From positions 1-48,981 of the forward strand of contig NZ_CAJXJS010000025.1 in the NCBI RefSeq assembly GCF_913055165.1: DNA of 48,981 nt, written 5' to 3'. The notes under the pieces are model-generated. The model ran no database searches and was not told the DNA's origin. It saw only the letters and a program-made list of their open reading frames with translations. How positions within the stretch are numbered: the stretch's first letter is position 1; each line of letters begins with the position of its first letter. Below, one piece after another: positions 8,046-16,453 of the stretch. A program made the position numbers and the translations under genes. This DNA is from an uncultured Devosia sp. (GTDB lineage: Bacteria > Pseudomonadota > Alphaproteobacteria > Rhizobiales > Devosiaceae).

Positions 8046-8582
8046 ATGTCCATCTTACTGCACGTCAACCGGTTGCTCCGACGACTCTCTCTGGTCGGGT
8101 TCCTGGCTGCCTCGCTTCTGTTGCTCTTCATCGGTTTGATGGGCACAGCTGACATTGTTCTCACCAATCTGTTCAACCGGCCGATACCCGGCGTCGTTGA
8201 ACTATCCGGAGCCCTTCTGGCGGTGACGGTCTTTCTGGGTCTGGCCGAGGCGCAGGCGCGCGGCTCTCACATCGTCATTGACGTGGCCACGGCCGCCATG
8301 CGCCCCCGCATGCACAAGCTTGCCGCCATGTTCTCCTTGTCCATGGGGCTCGTTTTCATGGGCTTTGTCGCCTGGCAGACCACCGGCCTAGCCATCAAGG
8401 CCTATGGTTACGGTGAGCTGGCCCTGGGCGCCCTGCCATTCCCGCTGACGCCATTCAAGGCGCTCGCAGCCTTTGGCGCCTGGCTATCAGCCGCCGAGTT
8501 TGCCCGGCAATTGGCCATACGTGTCGTCACACCGCCCGACACGCCGGTCTCCTCCGGTCCGGAAGGATCTGACAATGCTTGA
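8046..8582 (+). CDS. TRAP transporter small permease (DctQ family)
   Basis: This 178-residue integral membrane protein has the four hydrophobic segments of DctQ subunits (about residues 15-40, 50-70, 90-115 and 130-155). The family signature is visible in RPIPGVVELSGALLAVTVFLGLAEAQ-type residues at about 41-66, with EAQARGSHIVIDV after the second segment. GAGGG lies before the ATG. Its stop overlaps the start of the large permease by 8 nt, so the two subunits are translationally coupled, as expected for partners that form a fixed membrane complex with DctM and receive ligand from the DctP protein encoded just upstream. Confidence 0.88.
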   Translation: MSILLHVNRLLRRLSLVGFLAASLLLLFIGLMGTADIVLTNLFNRPIPGVVELSGALLAVTVFLGLAEAQARGSHIVIDVATAAMRPRMHKLAAMFSLSMGLVFMGFVAWQTTGLAIKAYGYGELALGALPFPLTPFKALAAFGAWLSAAEFARQLAIRVVTPPDTPVSSGPEGSDNA

Positions 8583-9885
8583 TCCACTGTCCATCGGCGG
8601 CCTGGCAATCGGTGCCATGTTGCTGCTCTGTCTGTTGGGGGTGCCGGTGGGCATCGCCATGGGGAGCGTGGCCACAGTCGGCCTCTGGTTTACCGGCGGT
8701 CCGAACTTCGTCTTCTCGGTTCTGACCAACCTCCCGTTCGCCAGTGCATCGGACTATGCCTTCGTCGTCATCCCCATGTTCGTATTGATGGGCGCGATCG
8801 CCTCCTCATCGGGCATTACCACCGAACTGTTCCGCTTCTCCAACCTGTTGCTGCGCTCCAGTCGCGGAGCGCTCTATCAGGCGACCATTCTGTCCTCGGC
8901 CGGCTTTGCCGCCATTTCCGGTTCGACGCTGGTCAATGCCGCCCTATTCACCCGTATCGCTCTGAGCGAAATGCTGTCGCTGGGCTATGACAAGGCGCTT
9001 TCGGCCGGGGCCATCGCGGCGGCCGGCACCCTGGCCGCACTCATACCCCCGTCCATCAGCTTTGTGATTTACGGCCTCCTGACCGGGGAATCGGTCGCCG
9101 AACTGCTTATTGCCGGCATTCTTCCTGGTATCCTCACAGCCGCGGCCTATATGGTTGGCGTTTACATCTTCGTCCGAGTGCGGCCCGAGCTTGCTCCCGA
9201 GCCCCAGCCCAGGGCATCGCTGAAAGAAATCGGACAAAGCGTCCTCAAGCTCTGGGCCACGTTCCTGCTGGCGGCTGTCGTGATCGGTGGCATCTATTTG
9301 GGGTTCACCACGCCATCGGGCGCCGGGGCACTTGGGGCAATGGGCGCCCTGCTGATCGCTCTCTTCCGGCGCAAGCTCACCTGGGCCTCGCTGTCTGAAA
9401 ATCTGCGATCGACTGCAGCCATTACCGCCGCGCTGTTCATCGTCATCATCGGCGGCATGATCTTCACCCGCTTTTTCCTGGTGGCCGGCACTGTGACCGA
9501 GGCGACCGGGCTTATGCAATCGCTCGACATCCATCCGCTTGCGTTTATGGCTCTGCTGATCCTGGTCTTCGCTGTCTTGGGCATGTTCATGGATCCGCTT
9601 GCCATGCAGGTTATGACGTTGCCCTTCATCTACCCGATCGTGACGGCAATGGGTTTTGACGGGATCTGGTTCGGCGTCATCATGGTCAAGCTGGTCGAAT
9701 TGGCGGTGCTCTCGCCGCCTGTGGGCATGAATCTGTTTGCCGTCATCGGCGCTTCAGAAGGCCGCGTGAGGCTCCCTGAAATCTATCGCGGCATCCTGCC
9801 GTTCATCGTCATCGAGCTCATTGTTCTGGCGCTGCTTATCGCCTTTCCGCAAATTGCCCTCTGGCTGCCAAGCCAGATGATGTGA
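8575..9885 (+). CDS. TRAP transporter large permease (DctM family)
   Basis: This 436-residue polytopic membrane protein catalyses ion-coupled solute entry. DctM signatures include the N-terminal LCLLGVPVGIAMG, PMFVLMGAIASSSGI, the SGSTLVNAALFTRIAL region, AAAGTLAALIPPSISFVIYG with the typical IPPS motif, and a C-terminal ELAVLSPPVGMNLFAVIG. The start at 8575 overlaps the end of the small permease gene (ATGCTTGA); the frame is open further upstream only inside that gene. The next gene begins 20 nt downstream, so dehydrogenase genes for the imported acid are co-transcribed with the transporter. Confidence 0.92.
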   Translation: MLDPLSIGGLAIGAMLLLCLLGVPVGIAMGSVATVGLWFTGGPNFVFSVLTNLPFASASDYAFVVIPMFVLMGAIASSSGITTELFRFSNLLLRSSRGALYQATILSSAGFAAISGSTLVNAALFTRIALSEMLSLGYDKALSAGAIAAAGTLAALIPPSISFVIYGLLTGESVAELLIAGILPGILTAAAYMVGVYIFVRVRPELAPEPQPRASLKEIGQSVLKLWATFLLAAVVIGGIYLGFTTPSGAGALGAMGALLIALFRRKLTWASLSENLRSTAAITAALFIVIIGGMIFTRFFLVAGTVTEATGLMQSLDIHPLAFMALLILVFAVLGMFMDPLAMQVMTLPFIYPIVTAMGFDGIWFGVIMVKLVELAVLSPPVGMNLFAVIGASEGRVRLPEIYRGILPFIVIELIVLALLIAFPQIALWLPSQMM

Positions 9886-9905
9886 CCAGACTTCAAGGAT
9901 TGAAC

Positions 9906-10814
9906 ATGACCAAGCTGACTGTCGGCTTCATTGGTTTGGGCGCCATGGGGGATCCCATGGCCCGCCGCGTTGCCCAGGCGGGGTTCGATCTCGTCGTGAT
10001 GGATGCCGATCTCGACAAGGCCAGAGAGATCGCCGCGGCAACCTCCGGCAGGGTCGCCAACACGGGCAAGGCGCTGGCCGAGGCTTCGGACGTGATCGTC
10101 ACCATGCTGCCCTCCTCGGCTGTCGTTCGTGCCGTGCTGGAAGGCGAAACCGGCGTCGCGGCCGGGCTGAAGCCCGGCACCGTGCTGCTGGAAATGTCTT
10201 CTGGTGTGCCCGATGAGACAAGGCGCATCGCCGAGGAACTGGCCGACAAGGGCATTCACCTTGTCGACGCACCTGTCTCCGGCGGCGTCTCACGTGCGAC
10301 GACTGGCGAGCTGGCGATCATGGCTGGTGGTAGTGATGAAGGATTTGCCCTGGGCGAGGCGGTGCTGGCCGCCATGGGTTCATCCATCATCCGCACTGGC
10401 CCCGTCGGTTCGGCGCATGCGATGAAGGCCCTCAACAATCTGGTCTCGGCCGGCGGCTTCCTCATCGGCATCGAGGCGCTGCTGATCGGCAGCCGCTTCG
10501 GTCTCGATCCGGAGCTTATGGTCGACGTCCTCAATGTCTCGACCGGCATGAACAACTCCACCCAGAAGAAGTTCAAGCAGTTCGTATTGTCCCGCTCCTT
10601 CAATGCCGGCTTCGGACTCGACCTCATGGTCAAGGACCTCGGCATTGCCATGGGCGTGGCCGAGGCCACCGGCACCACGGCACCCTTTGCCAGTCTGTGC
10701 CGTGATATGTGGCGCGACGCGCAACAGGCCCTCGGCACCGGGCTCGACCATACCGACGTCGCGCGTTTCTCCGAACTGTTGGCCGGCAGCGAACTGCATC
10801 CGGGCAAGAAGTGA
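9906..10814 (+). CDS. NAD(P)-dependent 3-hydroxyisobutyrate dehydrogenase / tartronate semialdehyde reductase family enzyme
   Basis: This 302-residue beta-hydroxyacid dehydrogenase has the N-terminal Rossmann motif GFIGLGAMGDPMA, the substrate-binding DAPVSGGVSRATTGELAIMAGG and the catalytic-lysine region AMKALNNLVSAGG. The C-terminal domain ends with VKDLGIAMGVAE. AAGGA precedes the ATG at 9906. The family interconverts short hydroxy acids and semialdehydes, for example 3-hydroxyisobutyrate or glycerate with tartronate semialdehyde. Its place after the TRAP permease and before an SDR and an aldehyde dehydrogenase suggests that it makes the semialdehyde which the latter oxidises. The exact substrate cannot be told from sequence. 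Confidence 0.87.
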   Translation: MTKLTVGFIGLGAMGDPMARRVAQAGFDLVVMDADLDKAREIAAATSGRVANTGKALAEASDVIVTMLPSSAVVRAVLEGETGVAAGLKPGTVLLEMSSGVPDETRRIAEELADKGIHLVDAPVSGGVSRATTGELAIMAGGSDEGFALGEAVLAAMGSSIIRTGPVGSAHAMKALNNLVSAGGFLIGIEALLIGSRFGLDPELMVDVLNVSTGMNNSTQKKFKQFVLSRSFNAGFGLDLMVKDLGIAMGVAEATGTTAPFASLCRDMWRDAQQALGTGLDHTDVARFSELLAGSELHPGKK

Positions 10815-11518
10815 CCCTGGCTGGCACGCGCATCGCGCTGTTCGGCGGCTCCTCCGGTATCGGGCTGGCGACGGCGCAACTCGTCCGCAGAGAAGGGGCA
10901 CACGTAACCTTGGTGTCGCGCAGTCCGGAAAGGCTGACGCGCGCTGCACGAACGCTGGACGATAGCGCGATTGCTGCGATCGACATCCGCGACCCGGACG
11001 CGGTTGGTGCCTTCTTCCGGGTGCAAGAACCCTTCGACCACGTCGTCGTCTCGGCGGCGGCAGTCGACCCCGGACCACTCAGGTCGCAGGATTTGACCAC
11101 AGCCCGCGCCGCCATGGATAGCAAGTTCTGGGGCGCGGTCCACGTTGCGCACGCGGCCAGGATAAACGAGCGCGGTAGCCTGACGCTGGTGTCCGGCATG
11201 CTCGGCAGTCGTCCCGCGGGCAACGCCACACTGCTCTCGGCCATCAATGCCGCCCTCGATACGCTCGCCCAGGCTCTGGCGCTCGAAATGGCCCCGACCC
11301 GGGTAAACTGTGTGTCGCCCGGCCGGGTCGACAGCCCCTGGTGGGACCACTTGCCGGAGCAGGAGCGCCAGGCGGTGTTCGCGGCGACCGCGGCGCGCCT
11401 GCCGGTGCGGCGCATCGGCAACGCCACCGATATCGCCGCCGCAATTCTGGCGACCATGACGAATTCGTTCATGACCGGTGCGGTCATCAACGTGGACGGC
11501 GGCGGCCAGATCGCCTGA
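10811..11518 (+). CDS. Atypical SDR-family protein lacking the YxxxK catalytic pair
   Basis: This 235-residue protein starts with GTG overlapping the stop of the preceding gene (GTGA). It begins TLAGTRIALFGGSSGIGLAT, a normal SDR cofactor motif, and ends FMTGAVINVDGGGQIA as SDRs do. Where classical members have YxxxK, this one reads L142-S-A-I-N146 (in NATLLSAINAALD), so both the catalytic Tyr and Lys are replaced. The cofactor site seems intact, so it may use other residues, act as a partner or sensor, or catalyse a non-redox step. It is embedded in the transporter-dehydrogenase operon with 13 nt to the aldehyde dehydrogenase. The frame is open upstream only within the previous gene. Confidence 0.82.
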   Translation: MTLAGTRIALFGGSSGIGLATAQLVRREGAHVTLVSRSPERLTRAARTLDDSAIAAIDIRDPDAVGAFFRVQEPFDHVVVSAAAVDPGPLRSQDLTTARAAMDSKFWGAVHVAHAARINERGSLTLVSGMLGSRPAGNATLLSAINAALDTLAQALALEMAPTRVNCVSPGRVDSPWWDHLPEQERQAVFAATAARLPVRRIGNATDIAAAILATMTNSFMTGAVINVDGGGQIA

Positions 11519-11531
11519 CCAAGGAGTTATC

Positions 11532-12995
11532 ATGTCAACTTTGCCCCTGCGCGATCCGACGCTTCTGGAGACCCGCGCCCTGATCAACGGAGAATGGGTC
11601 GGGTCCGCTGGCACCTATGTCGTCAGCAACCCGGCAACCGGGCAGGTCATTGCCCAGGTCGCTGCAATGGATATTGACCACGCCAAAGGGGCCATCGACG
11701 CGGCCCATGCCGCCCAGCCGAACTGGGCCGCCATGACTGGCAAGGAGCGCGCCGCCATCCTGCGTCGGCTCCATGACCTGATGGTCGCCAATGCCGATGA
11801 TCTCGCCATGATCCTGACGGCGGAGATGGGCAAGCCGCTTGCAGAAGCCAAGGGAGAGGTCCTCTACGGTGCTGCCTATGTGGAATGGTTCGCCGAAGAG
11901 GCCAAGCGGATCTATGGGGATGTGATCCCCGGCCATGCGCGCAACAGTCGCATTATGGTCCTCAAGCAACCGGTGGGCGTGGTCGGGGCCATAACGCCCT
12001 GGAACTTCCCCAATGCCATGCTGGCCCGCAAGCTGGCACCCGCCCTGGCCGCAGGCTGCACAATGGTCGCCCGCCCGTCCGAGCAGACACCGCTCTCGGC
12101 CCTGGCGATCGGCGTGCTGGCCTGCCGTGCCGGTGTGCCGGCCGGCGTGCTGAACATCCTACCCAATCGTCGGGCGTCCGAATTCGGTCAGCTGCTCTGC
12201 AGCCACCCGAAGGTGGCGAAAATCACCTTCACTGGGTCTACACGCGTGGGCGCCATCCTGATGGAGCAGGGGGCAAGGACGATCAAAAAGTTCTCGCTCG
12301 AACTGGGTGGCAATGCCCCATTCCTGGTCTTTGACGATGCTGATCCGGAAGCGGCCGCCGAGGGCGCTCTGCTGGCCAAGTTCCGCAACAACGGTCAGAC
12401 ATGCGTCTGCGCCAACCGGTTCTATGTCCAATCCGGCATCCACGATGCATTTGTCGCCGCGCTGGCGCGGCACATGTCCAATTTGAAGGTCGGCGATGGC
12501 CTGAGGGAGGGTGTGACTACAGGACCACTGATCAATCAGGCCGCCGTGGAAAAGGTCGAGACCCATGTATCCGATGCCCTGGCCAAGGGCGCGAGGCTGA
12601 CCATCGGCGGTGCGCGTCACCCCCTGGGCGGGACCTTCTATGAGCCGACGCTGATGACGGGCGTAACCCAGGATATGCAGGTGGCCCGAGACGAAACCTT
12701 CGGGCCGCTGGCTGCGGTAATCCGCTTCGACACTGAGCAGGAGGCCATCGCCATGGCCAACGATACCGAGTTCGGCCTCGCCGGCTATTTTTACGCCAGC
12801 GACCTTTCGCGCGTCTGGCGGGTCGCCGAGGCGCTGGAAGTCGGCATTGTCGGGGTCAACACCGGCCTGGTTTCGACCGAGGTCGCCCCATTCGGCGGCG
12901 TCAAACAATCCGGAATGGGGCGGGAGGGATCGCGCTACGGCATCGACGACTACCTTGAGATCAAGAATGTCGTCATTGGTCTGGCCGCTCGATAG
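11532..12995 (+). CDS. NAD(P)-dependent aldehyde dehydrogenase, succinate-semialdehyde dehydrogenase-like
   Basis: This 487-residue enzyme has the length of the GabD branch. The catalytic general base is E257 in LELGGNAP and the nucleophile is C291 in NGQTCVCANR; the second Cys two residues on is a hallmark of bacterial succinate-semialdehyde dehydrogenases. PWNFPNAMLARKLAPALAAGCT and the C-terminal PFGGVKQSGMGREGS are also GabD-like. AAGGAG lies 5 nt before the ATG at 11532. It is the last gene of the TRAP operon and would turn a semialdehyde into a dicarboxylate such as succinate for the TCA cycle. With the lactonase-like gene it recalls the Agrobacterium blc/att lactone pathway. Confidence 0.9.
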   Translation: MSTLPLRDPTLLETRALINGEWVGSAGTYVVSNPATGQVIAQVAAMDIDHAKGAIDAAHAAQPNWAAMTGKERAAILRRLHDLMVANADDLAMILTAEMGKPLAEAKGEVLYGAAYVEWFAEEAKRIYGDVIPGHARNSRIMVLKQPVGVVGAITPWNFPNAMLARKLAPALAAGCTMVARPSEQTPLSALAIGVLACRAGVPAGVLNILPNRRASEFGQLLCSHPKVAKITFTGSTRVGAILMEQGARTIKKFSLELGGNAPFLVFDDADPEAAAEGALLAKFRNNGQTCVCANRFYVQSGIHDAFVAALARHMSNLKVGDGLREGVTTGPLINQAAVEKVETHVSDALAKGARLTIGGARHPLGGTFYEPTLMTGVTQDMQVARDETFGPLAAVIRFDTEQEAIAMANDTEFGLAGYFYASDLSRVWRVAEALEVGIVGVNTGLVSTEVAPFGGVKQSGMGREGSRYGIDDYLEIKNVVIGLAAR

Positions 12996-13212
12996 TCAGA
13001 AGCATTGTCACCGATATACGGCAGACGCCGAAGCGCTGACTCGCCAACAATGCGAAAACTCTACGAGTGTCTCCCTTCTTGTCAGTCCCGGCCGGAAGCC
13101 GCCAGTCCGCAGATGGCCCAGGTGTCGCCATCGGGTCCGTCCCGCCACTGCACCGAGTCAAGATTTTGGATCGACAGTGAGTTGAGTTCTTCGAGCATCA
13201 GCGTGTGCTATG

Positions 13213-14133
13213 TCAGGCGCGGCGCCCAAAACGTTCCTTGCACAGCTCTACCAGTACCCTCACTGGCTCCCAATCGAGCATTTCCTTGCGGAAGATCATG
13301 CCGATTTCCACCGTGTTTGCCTCCAGCCGCAGTGGCAGCGGCATGAGACGGGGGGCGCTGACCGCCTGCACGGCAAGCTCCGGCAAGAGGCTGAGTGCGT
13401 TGCTTTGTTGCAGTATGGTCAGAACAGACAGAAGGTTCTGGCAAACGAAGCGGATTTCCGGACGGGCGCCTATGTGCTCGGCAACAGCATGCTCGGTGAT
13501 GACCCGATAGACAGGCAGTTCGGAGTAAACAATCCACGGATAGTCGACATAGCGTTTGGGATCGATGTGGCCATCGGCGTCGCGGAGTGCAAAGACCGGG
13601 TGATCCTCCCTTGCGAACACCCGGTTGGTGACTTCGGTCAGCCCGACGCGTTCAAGGGCGTAGCTGGCGCCAATATCCAGTTCCACGCCAGAGAAGGCGA
13701 CATCCAGGTGGCCGTCGCGCAAATGCTGAGTGGCCTTGCCATAGGTCAGCGTCGTCAACTCGATGACGAGGTCGGGAAAGCGTTGCTGCAGCTGGCTAAG
13801 CACACCGGAGAGGATGCCTGAGCGCCAGACCGGTCCGCCACCGATGCGGATCAAGGTTTTCTTTTGCGCCACTTCCGAGCGCAGCTCAAGCTCGGCAATT
13901 TCCCAGTACCGCTCGATCCGGTTGGAGATGGACAGGACCCGCTCGCCGAAGGCAGTGGCTTTCACGCCGCGCGCGTGGCGTTCCACCAGTTTCTGGCCGA
14001 AATAGGTCTCCAGTTGCGCCAACGAGCGCGACAGGGCCGGCTGGGTGACATTGAGCTTTTCCGAAGCCCGGCGGAGGCTACCTTCCTCCAGAATGGTTCG
14101 CAGACGAAACAGATGTGTGATCTGGTCGAGCAT
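13213..14133 (-). CDS. LysR family transcriptional regulator
   Basis: This 306-residue protein has an N-terminal winged helix-turn-helix (residues about 5-62: LFRLRTILEEGSLRRASEKLNVTQPALSRS in two adjoining parts) and a periplasmic-binding-like effector domain. The start at 14133 is supported by a purine-rich GGAGGGGAGG upstream and by family length. It is divergent from the family 5 binding protein at 14334 with a 200-bp gap, the standard arrangement for a LysR regulator and its target. It converges on the aldehyde dehydrogenase operon, from which a 217-bp gap without a clear terminator separates it. The ligand is unknown. Confidence 0.9.
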   Translation of the reverse strand: MLDQITHLFRLRTILEEGSLRRASEKLNVTQPALSRSLAQLETYFGQKLVERHARGVKATAFGERVLSISNRIERYWEIAELELRSEVAQKKTLIRIGGGPVWRSGILSGVLSQLQQRFPDLVIELTTLTYGKATQHLRDGHLDVAFSGVELDIGASYALERVGLTEVTNRVFAREDHPVFALRDADGHIDPKRYVDYPWIVYSELPVYRVITEHAVAEHIGARPEIRFVCQNLLSVLTILQQSNALSLLPELAVQAVSAPRLMPLPLRLEANTVEIGMIFRKEMLDWEPVRVLVELCKERFGRRA

Positions 14134-14333
14134 GTGCGCCTCCCCTCCGCTTTTTTTCAAAGTGTTCGCACTACAATGCCAATCGGGCAAGCTCCAGTGA
14201 TAACTTGAGCGCATCGCTGAGGGGGTTAATTGCATTTTTCAACTGCACCTCTCCACTGCTAGGCAAGGGGCAGGCAGCACATGAAACGCTGTATTTGCGT
14301 CGATCGAGAACCGATCAGCGCGGGAGGAGAGAG

Positions 14334-15845
14334 ATGAAGATGAAATCCGTTCTGGCGTCCATGCTGGCTGGCGTCATGATGTTGAGCGCGTCGCCGTCGG
14401 TGATGGCCCAGGTGGCCAATGATGCCGACACTCTGGCGCTGGGGGCACTGCTGGACAATAACAGCTTTGATCGCGCCCAACTCCTGATCGGCCACCAGAT
14501 GCAGTACTGGTCACCGGTCTTGGACACCCTGCTGGTGCGCGAAGCCGATGGCAGCCTATCGCCGAACATGGCCTCGGAATGGGCCTATAATGGCGACAAC
14601 AGCGTTCTGACCTTGACCCTGCGCGAAGGCATTACCTTCACCGACGGCGCGCCCTTCGATGCCGAGGCGGTCAAGGCGAACCTCGAATACCTCAAGAACG
14701 GCGCCGGACAGAACAGCTTCATGGTTGCCGCTGTCTCCGAGATCGAGGTGGTATCGCCTACCGAGGTGAAGCTGCATCTGGGAGAGCCTGATCCGAGCCT
14801 GCTGGAAAACCTCGCCGTTGTTGGCGGCGCCATGGCCTCACCGGCAACGCTGGGTGTCGAGGGCGCCGCGAGCAATCCGATCGGGTCCGGTCCTTATATC
14901 TACGACGCGGACAATTCCCGCCTTGGCCAGCAATATGTCTATAACCGCAATCCGGACTACTGGAACGCGGAAGCCTTTGACTTTGACCGGGTGACCATCA
15001 CCCCCATTAATGATCAGGTCGCACGTTTGAATGCGCTTAAGTCCGGGCAGATCGATGCCGGCCTCAGCGAAGCCCGCGCGGTTGCCGACGCCGAGGCCAA
15101 TGGACTCGTCGTCAACCGGATCGACGTGGATTGGTTCGGCCTCATCATGGCCGATCGCGAAGGCAAGATCGTTCCGGCCCTGGCCGATCCCAAGGTGCGC
15201 CAGGCGCTCAACATGACCTTCGATGGCAAGTCGATCCTGGAATTCGTCGAACTCGGTTATGGTCGCCTTACGGACCAGATCTTCCCGACTTCGAGCGAAG
15301 CTTATGTCGCCGAGCTCGACGACGTCTATCCCTATGATCCCGAGGCTGCCAAGGCGCTTCTGGCCGAGGCCGGCTATCCGGATGGCTTCGAAATCCTGAT
15401 GCCCGAGCTTGCCAACTTTGCTTCGTTCAACCCGATCATCCAGAAATACCTCAACGATGTCGGCATCACGGTGAAGTGGGAGAAGATTGCGCCCAACGCG
15501 ACTATTCCCGAGCTCCGCTCGGGCAGGTTCCCGGCCTATATCTTCCAGTTCGGCTATCAGGGCACCTGGTCCGAACTTCGCAAGTTTGGCTATCCCGAGT
15601 CGCCCTGGAACACGTCCAAAGTCGCCGATCAGGGCCTGCTTGAGCTGATTGACCAGGCGCAATACGCCACCGGTGACAGGCAGATCGAACTGTACAAGGA
15701 CGCCAATCGCTACATGGTCGAGAACGCTTTCTTCGCCCCCATGTATCGTCGTGACACCATCTACCTGACCAATCAGGAAACCGTTGTGGAGATGCAAAGC
15801 ACCAATGTGATGCCGCCGATCCGCAACTATTCGAAGGCCGAATAG
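14334..15845 (+). CDS. ABC transporter substrate-binding protein, family 5 (peptide/nickel type)
   Basis: This 503-residue extracellular binding protein has a Sec signal peptide (residues 1-26, ending SPSVMAQ). SBP_bac_5 features follow: DTLLVREADGSLSPNMASEW, LREGITFTDGAPFDAEAVK, NPIGSGPYIY and YNRNPDYWN. GGGAGGAGAG directly precedes the first of two nearby ATGs (14334 and 14340), and either could be used. It is monocistronic: a strong terminator follows and no permease gene is adjacent. A peptide-type permease/ATPase set without its own binding protein begins at 22277, so the two may work together, which is inference. The LysR gene at 14133 is its likely regulator. Confidence 0.9.
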   Translation: MKMKSVLASMLAGVMMLSASPSVMAQVANDADTLALGALLDNNSFDRAQLLIGHQMQYWSPVLDTLLVREADGSLSPNMASEWAYNGDNSVLTLTLREGITFTDGAPFDAEAVKANLEYLKNGAGQNSFMVAAVSEIEVVSPTEVKLHLGEPDPSLLENLAVVGGAMASPATLGVEGAASNPIGSGPYIYDADNSRLGQQYVYNRNPDYWNAEAFDFDRVTITPINDQVARLNALKSGQIDAGLSEARAVADAEANGLVVNRIDVDWFGLIMADREGKIVPALADPKVRQALNMTFDGKSILEFVELGYGRLTDQIFPTSSEAYVAELDDVYPYDPEAAKALLAEAGYPDGFEILMPELANFASFNPIIQKYLNDVGITVKWEKIAPNATIPELRSGRFPAYIFQFGYQGTWSELRKFGYPESPWNTSKVADQGLLELIDQAQYATGDRQIELYKDANRYMVENAFFAPMYRRDTIYLTNQETVVEMQSTNVMPPIRNYSKAE

Positions 15846-15867
15846 TCCTCCCTCGACGTCGCGCATG

Positions 15868-15894
15868 GGGCGACCGGAAACGGTCGCCCTTTTT
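15868..15894 (+). terminator. Rho-independent terminator
   Basis: GGGCGACCG (15868-15876) and CGGTCGCCC (15881-15889) form a perfect 9-bp stem closed by a GAAA tetraloop, directly followed by TTTTT. It is 23 nt after the stop of the binding-protein gene and ends just before the stop of the convergent MarR gene. Confidence 0.93.
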
Positions 15895-15896
15895 CG

Positions 15897-16346
15897 TCAC
15901 GAGGCCGGCGTTCGGCTCTCGTCTCGCGTGGCTTCGACGACTTTGTCGAGCAGGGCAGTGAATTGCGCGCGTTCCAGGTCGGACAGTCCGGCCAGGATGT
16001 TGTCCTGCACCCGATTGACCACCGGTTCGCATTGGTTGAGCACATCCCGTCCCTTGTCGGTGAGGCTGAGAATACGGGCGCGGCGGTTGGCGGGATTAAC
16101 GGTACGGGCGATGAGGCCCTTGCCGACAAGCCGGTCCACCACGCCGCCCATAGTCGCCTTGTCGAGAGCGGCCTGGCCTGCGTGCCCCGCCTGGTCGAGG
16201 CCAGGATGCACTGCGATGCTGGACAGGACCGCATATTGCACGGGGGTAAGGTCATGACCGGCCTGGGCCATCTCGCGCAGAAAGATCGCCACCGCCGATT
16301 GCTGCAGGCGGCGAATTTGAAATCCGGGCTTTTGCTGTTGGGTCAT
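15897..16346 (-). CDS. MarR family transcriptional regulator, probable repressor of the gentisate operon
   Basis: This 149-residue protein is the usual MarR length. The winged helix-turn-helix core is visible: LTPVQYAVLSSIAVHPGLDQ, DKATMGGVVDRLVGKGLIAR and the wing NRRARILSLTDKGRDVL. Helices at both ends serve dimerisation. GAGAGG precedes the ATG. It is divergent from the gentisate 1,2-dioxygenase gene with a 107-bp gap that holds a 22-bp palindrome over a TATAAT element. MarR-family repressors of aromatic pathways usually respond to the aromatic acid or its CoA ester; gentisate or a precursor is the obvious candidate here. Confidence 0.9.
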   Translation of the reverse strand: MTQQQKPGFQIRRLQQSAVAIFLREMAQAGHDLTPVQYAVLSSIAVHPGLDQAGHAGQAALDKATMGGVVDRLVGKGLIARTVNPANRRARILSLTDKGRDVLNQCEPVVNRVQDNILAGLSDLERAQFTALLDKVVEATRDESRTPAS

Positions 16347-16403
16347 GGATGTGCCTCTCGGTTGTTCCTAACCCCTAGCTCGGCCATCGCCAAGCTTGCC
16401 ACA

Positions 16404-16425
16404 TATAGTAAGTGTACATACTATA
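16404..16425. promoter_or_regulatory. Putative MarR operator overlapping the gentisate operon promoter
   Basis: TATAGTA (16404-16410) and TACTATA (16419-16425) form perfect 7-bp arms about an 8-bp centre AGTGTACA. A consensus -10 hexamer TATAAT (16422-16427) overlaps the right arm, and TTGCCA (16396-16401) lies upstream at a long spacing. MarR binding here would block RNA polymerase, and the centre lies 37 nt before the dioxygenase start codon. Confidence 0.75.
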
Positions 16426-16453
16426 ATTCCGTATCTTGAGAGGAGGCTGTGAG

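Noticed and set aside
13082..13198. 38-codon minus-strand frame (MLEELNSLSIQNLDSVQWRD and on) after the LysR gene
   Set aside because: It has no ribosome site and no recognisable family; it may be a remnant of a gene, but the sequence does not prove it.
14161..14250. LysR operator in the gap before the family 5 binding protein
   Set aside because: TAAC and GTTA stretches can be paired, but no T-N11-A palindrome is clear enough to call a site.
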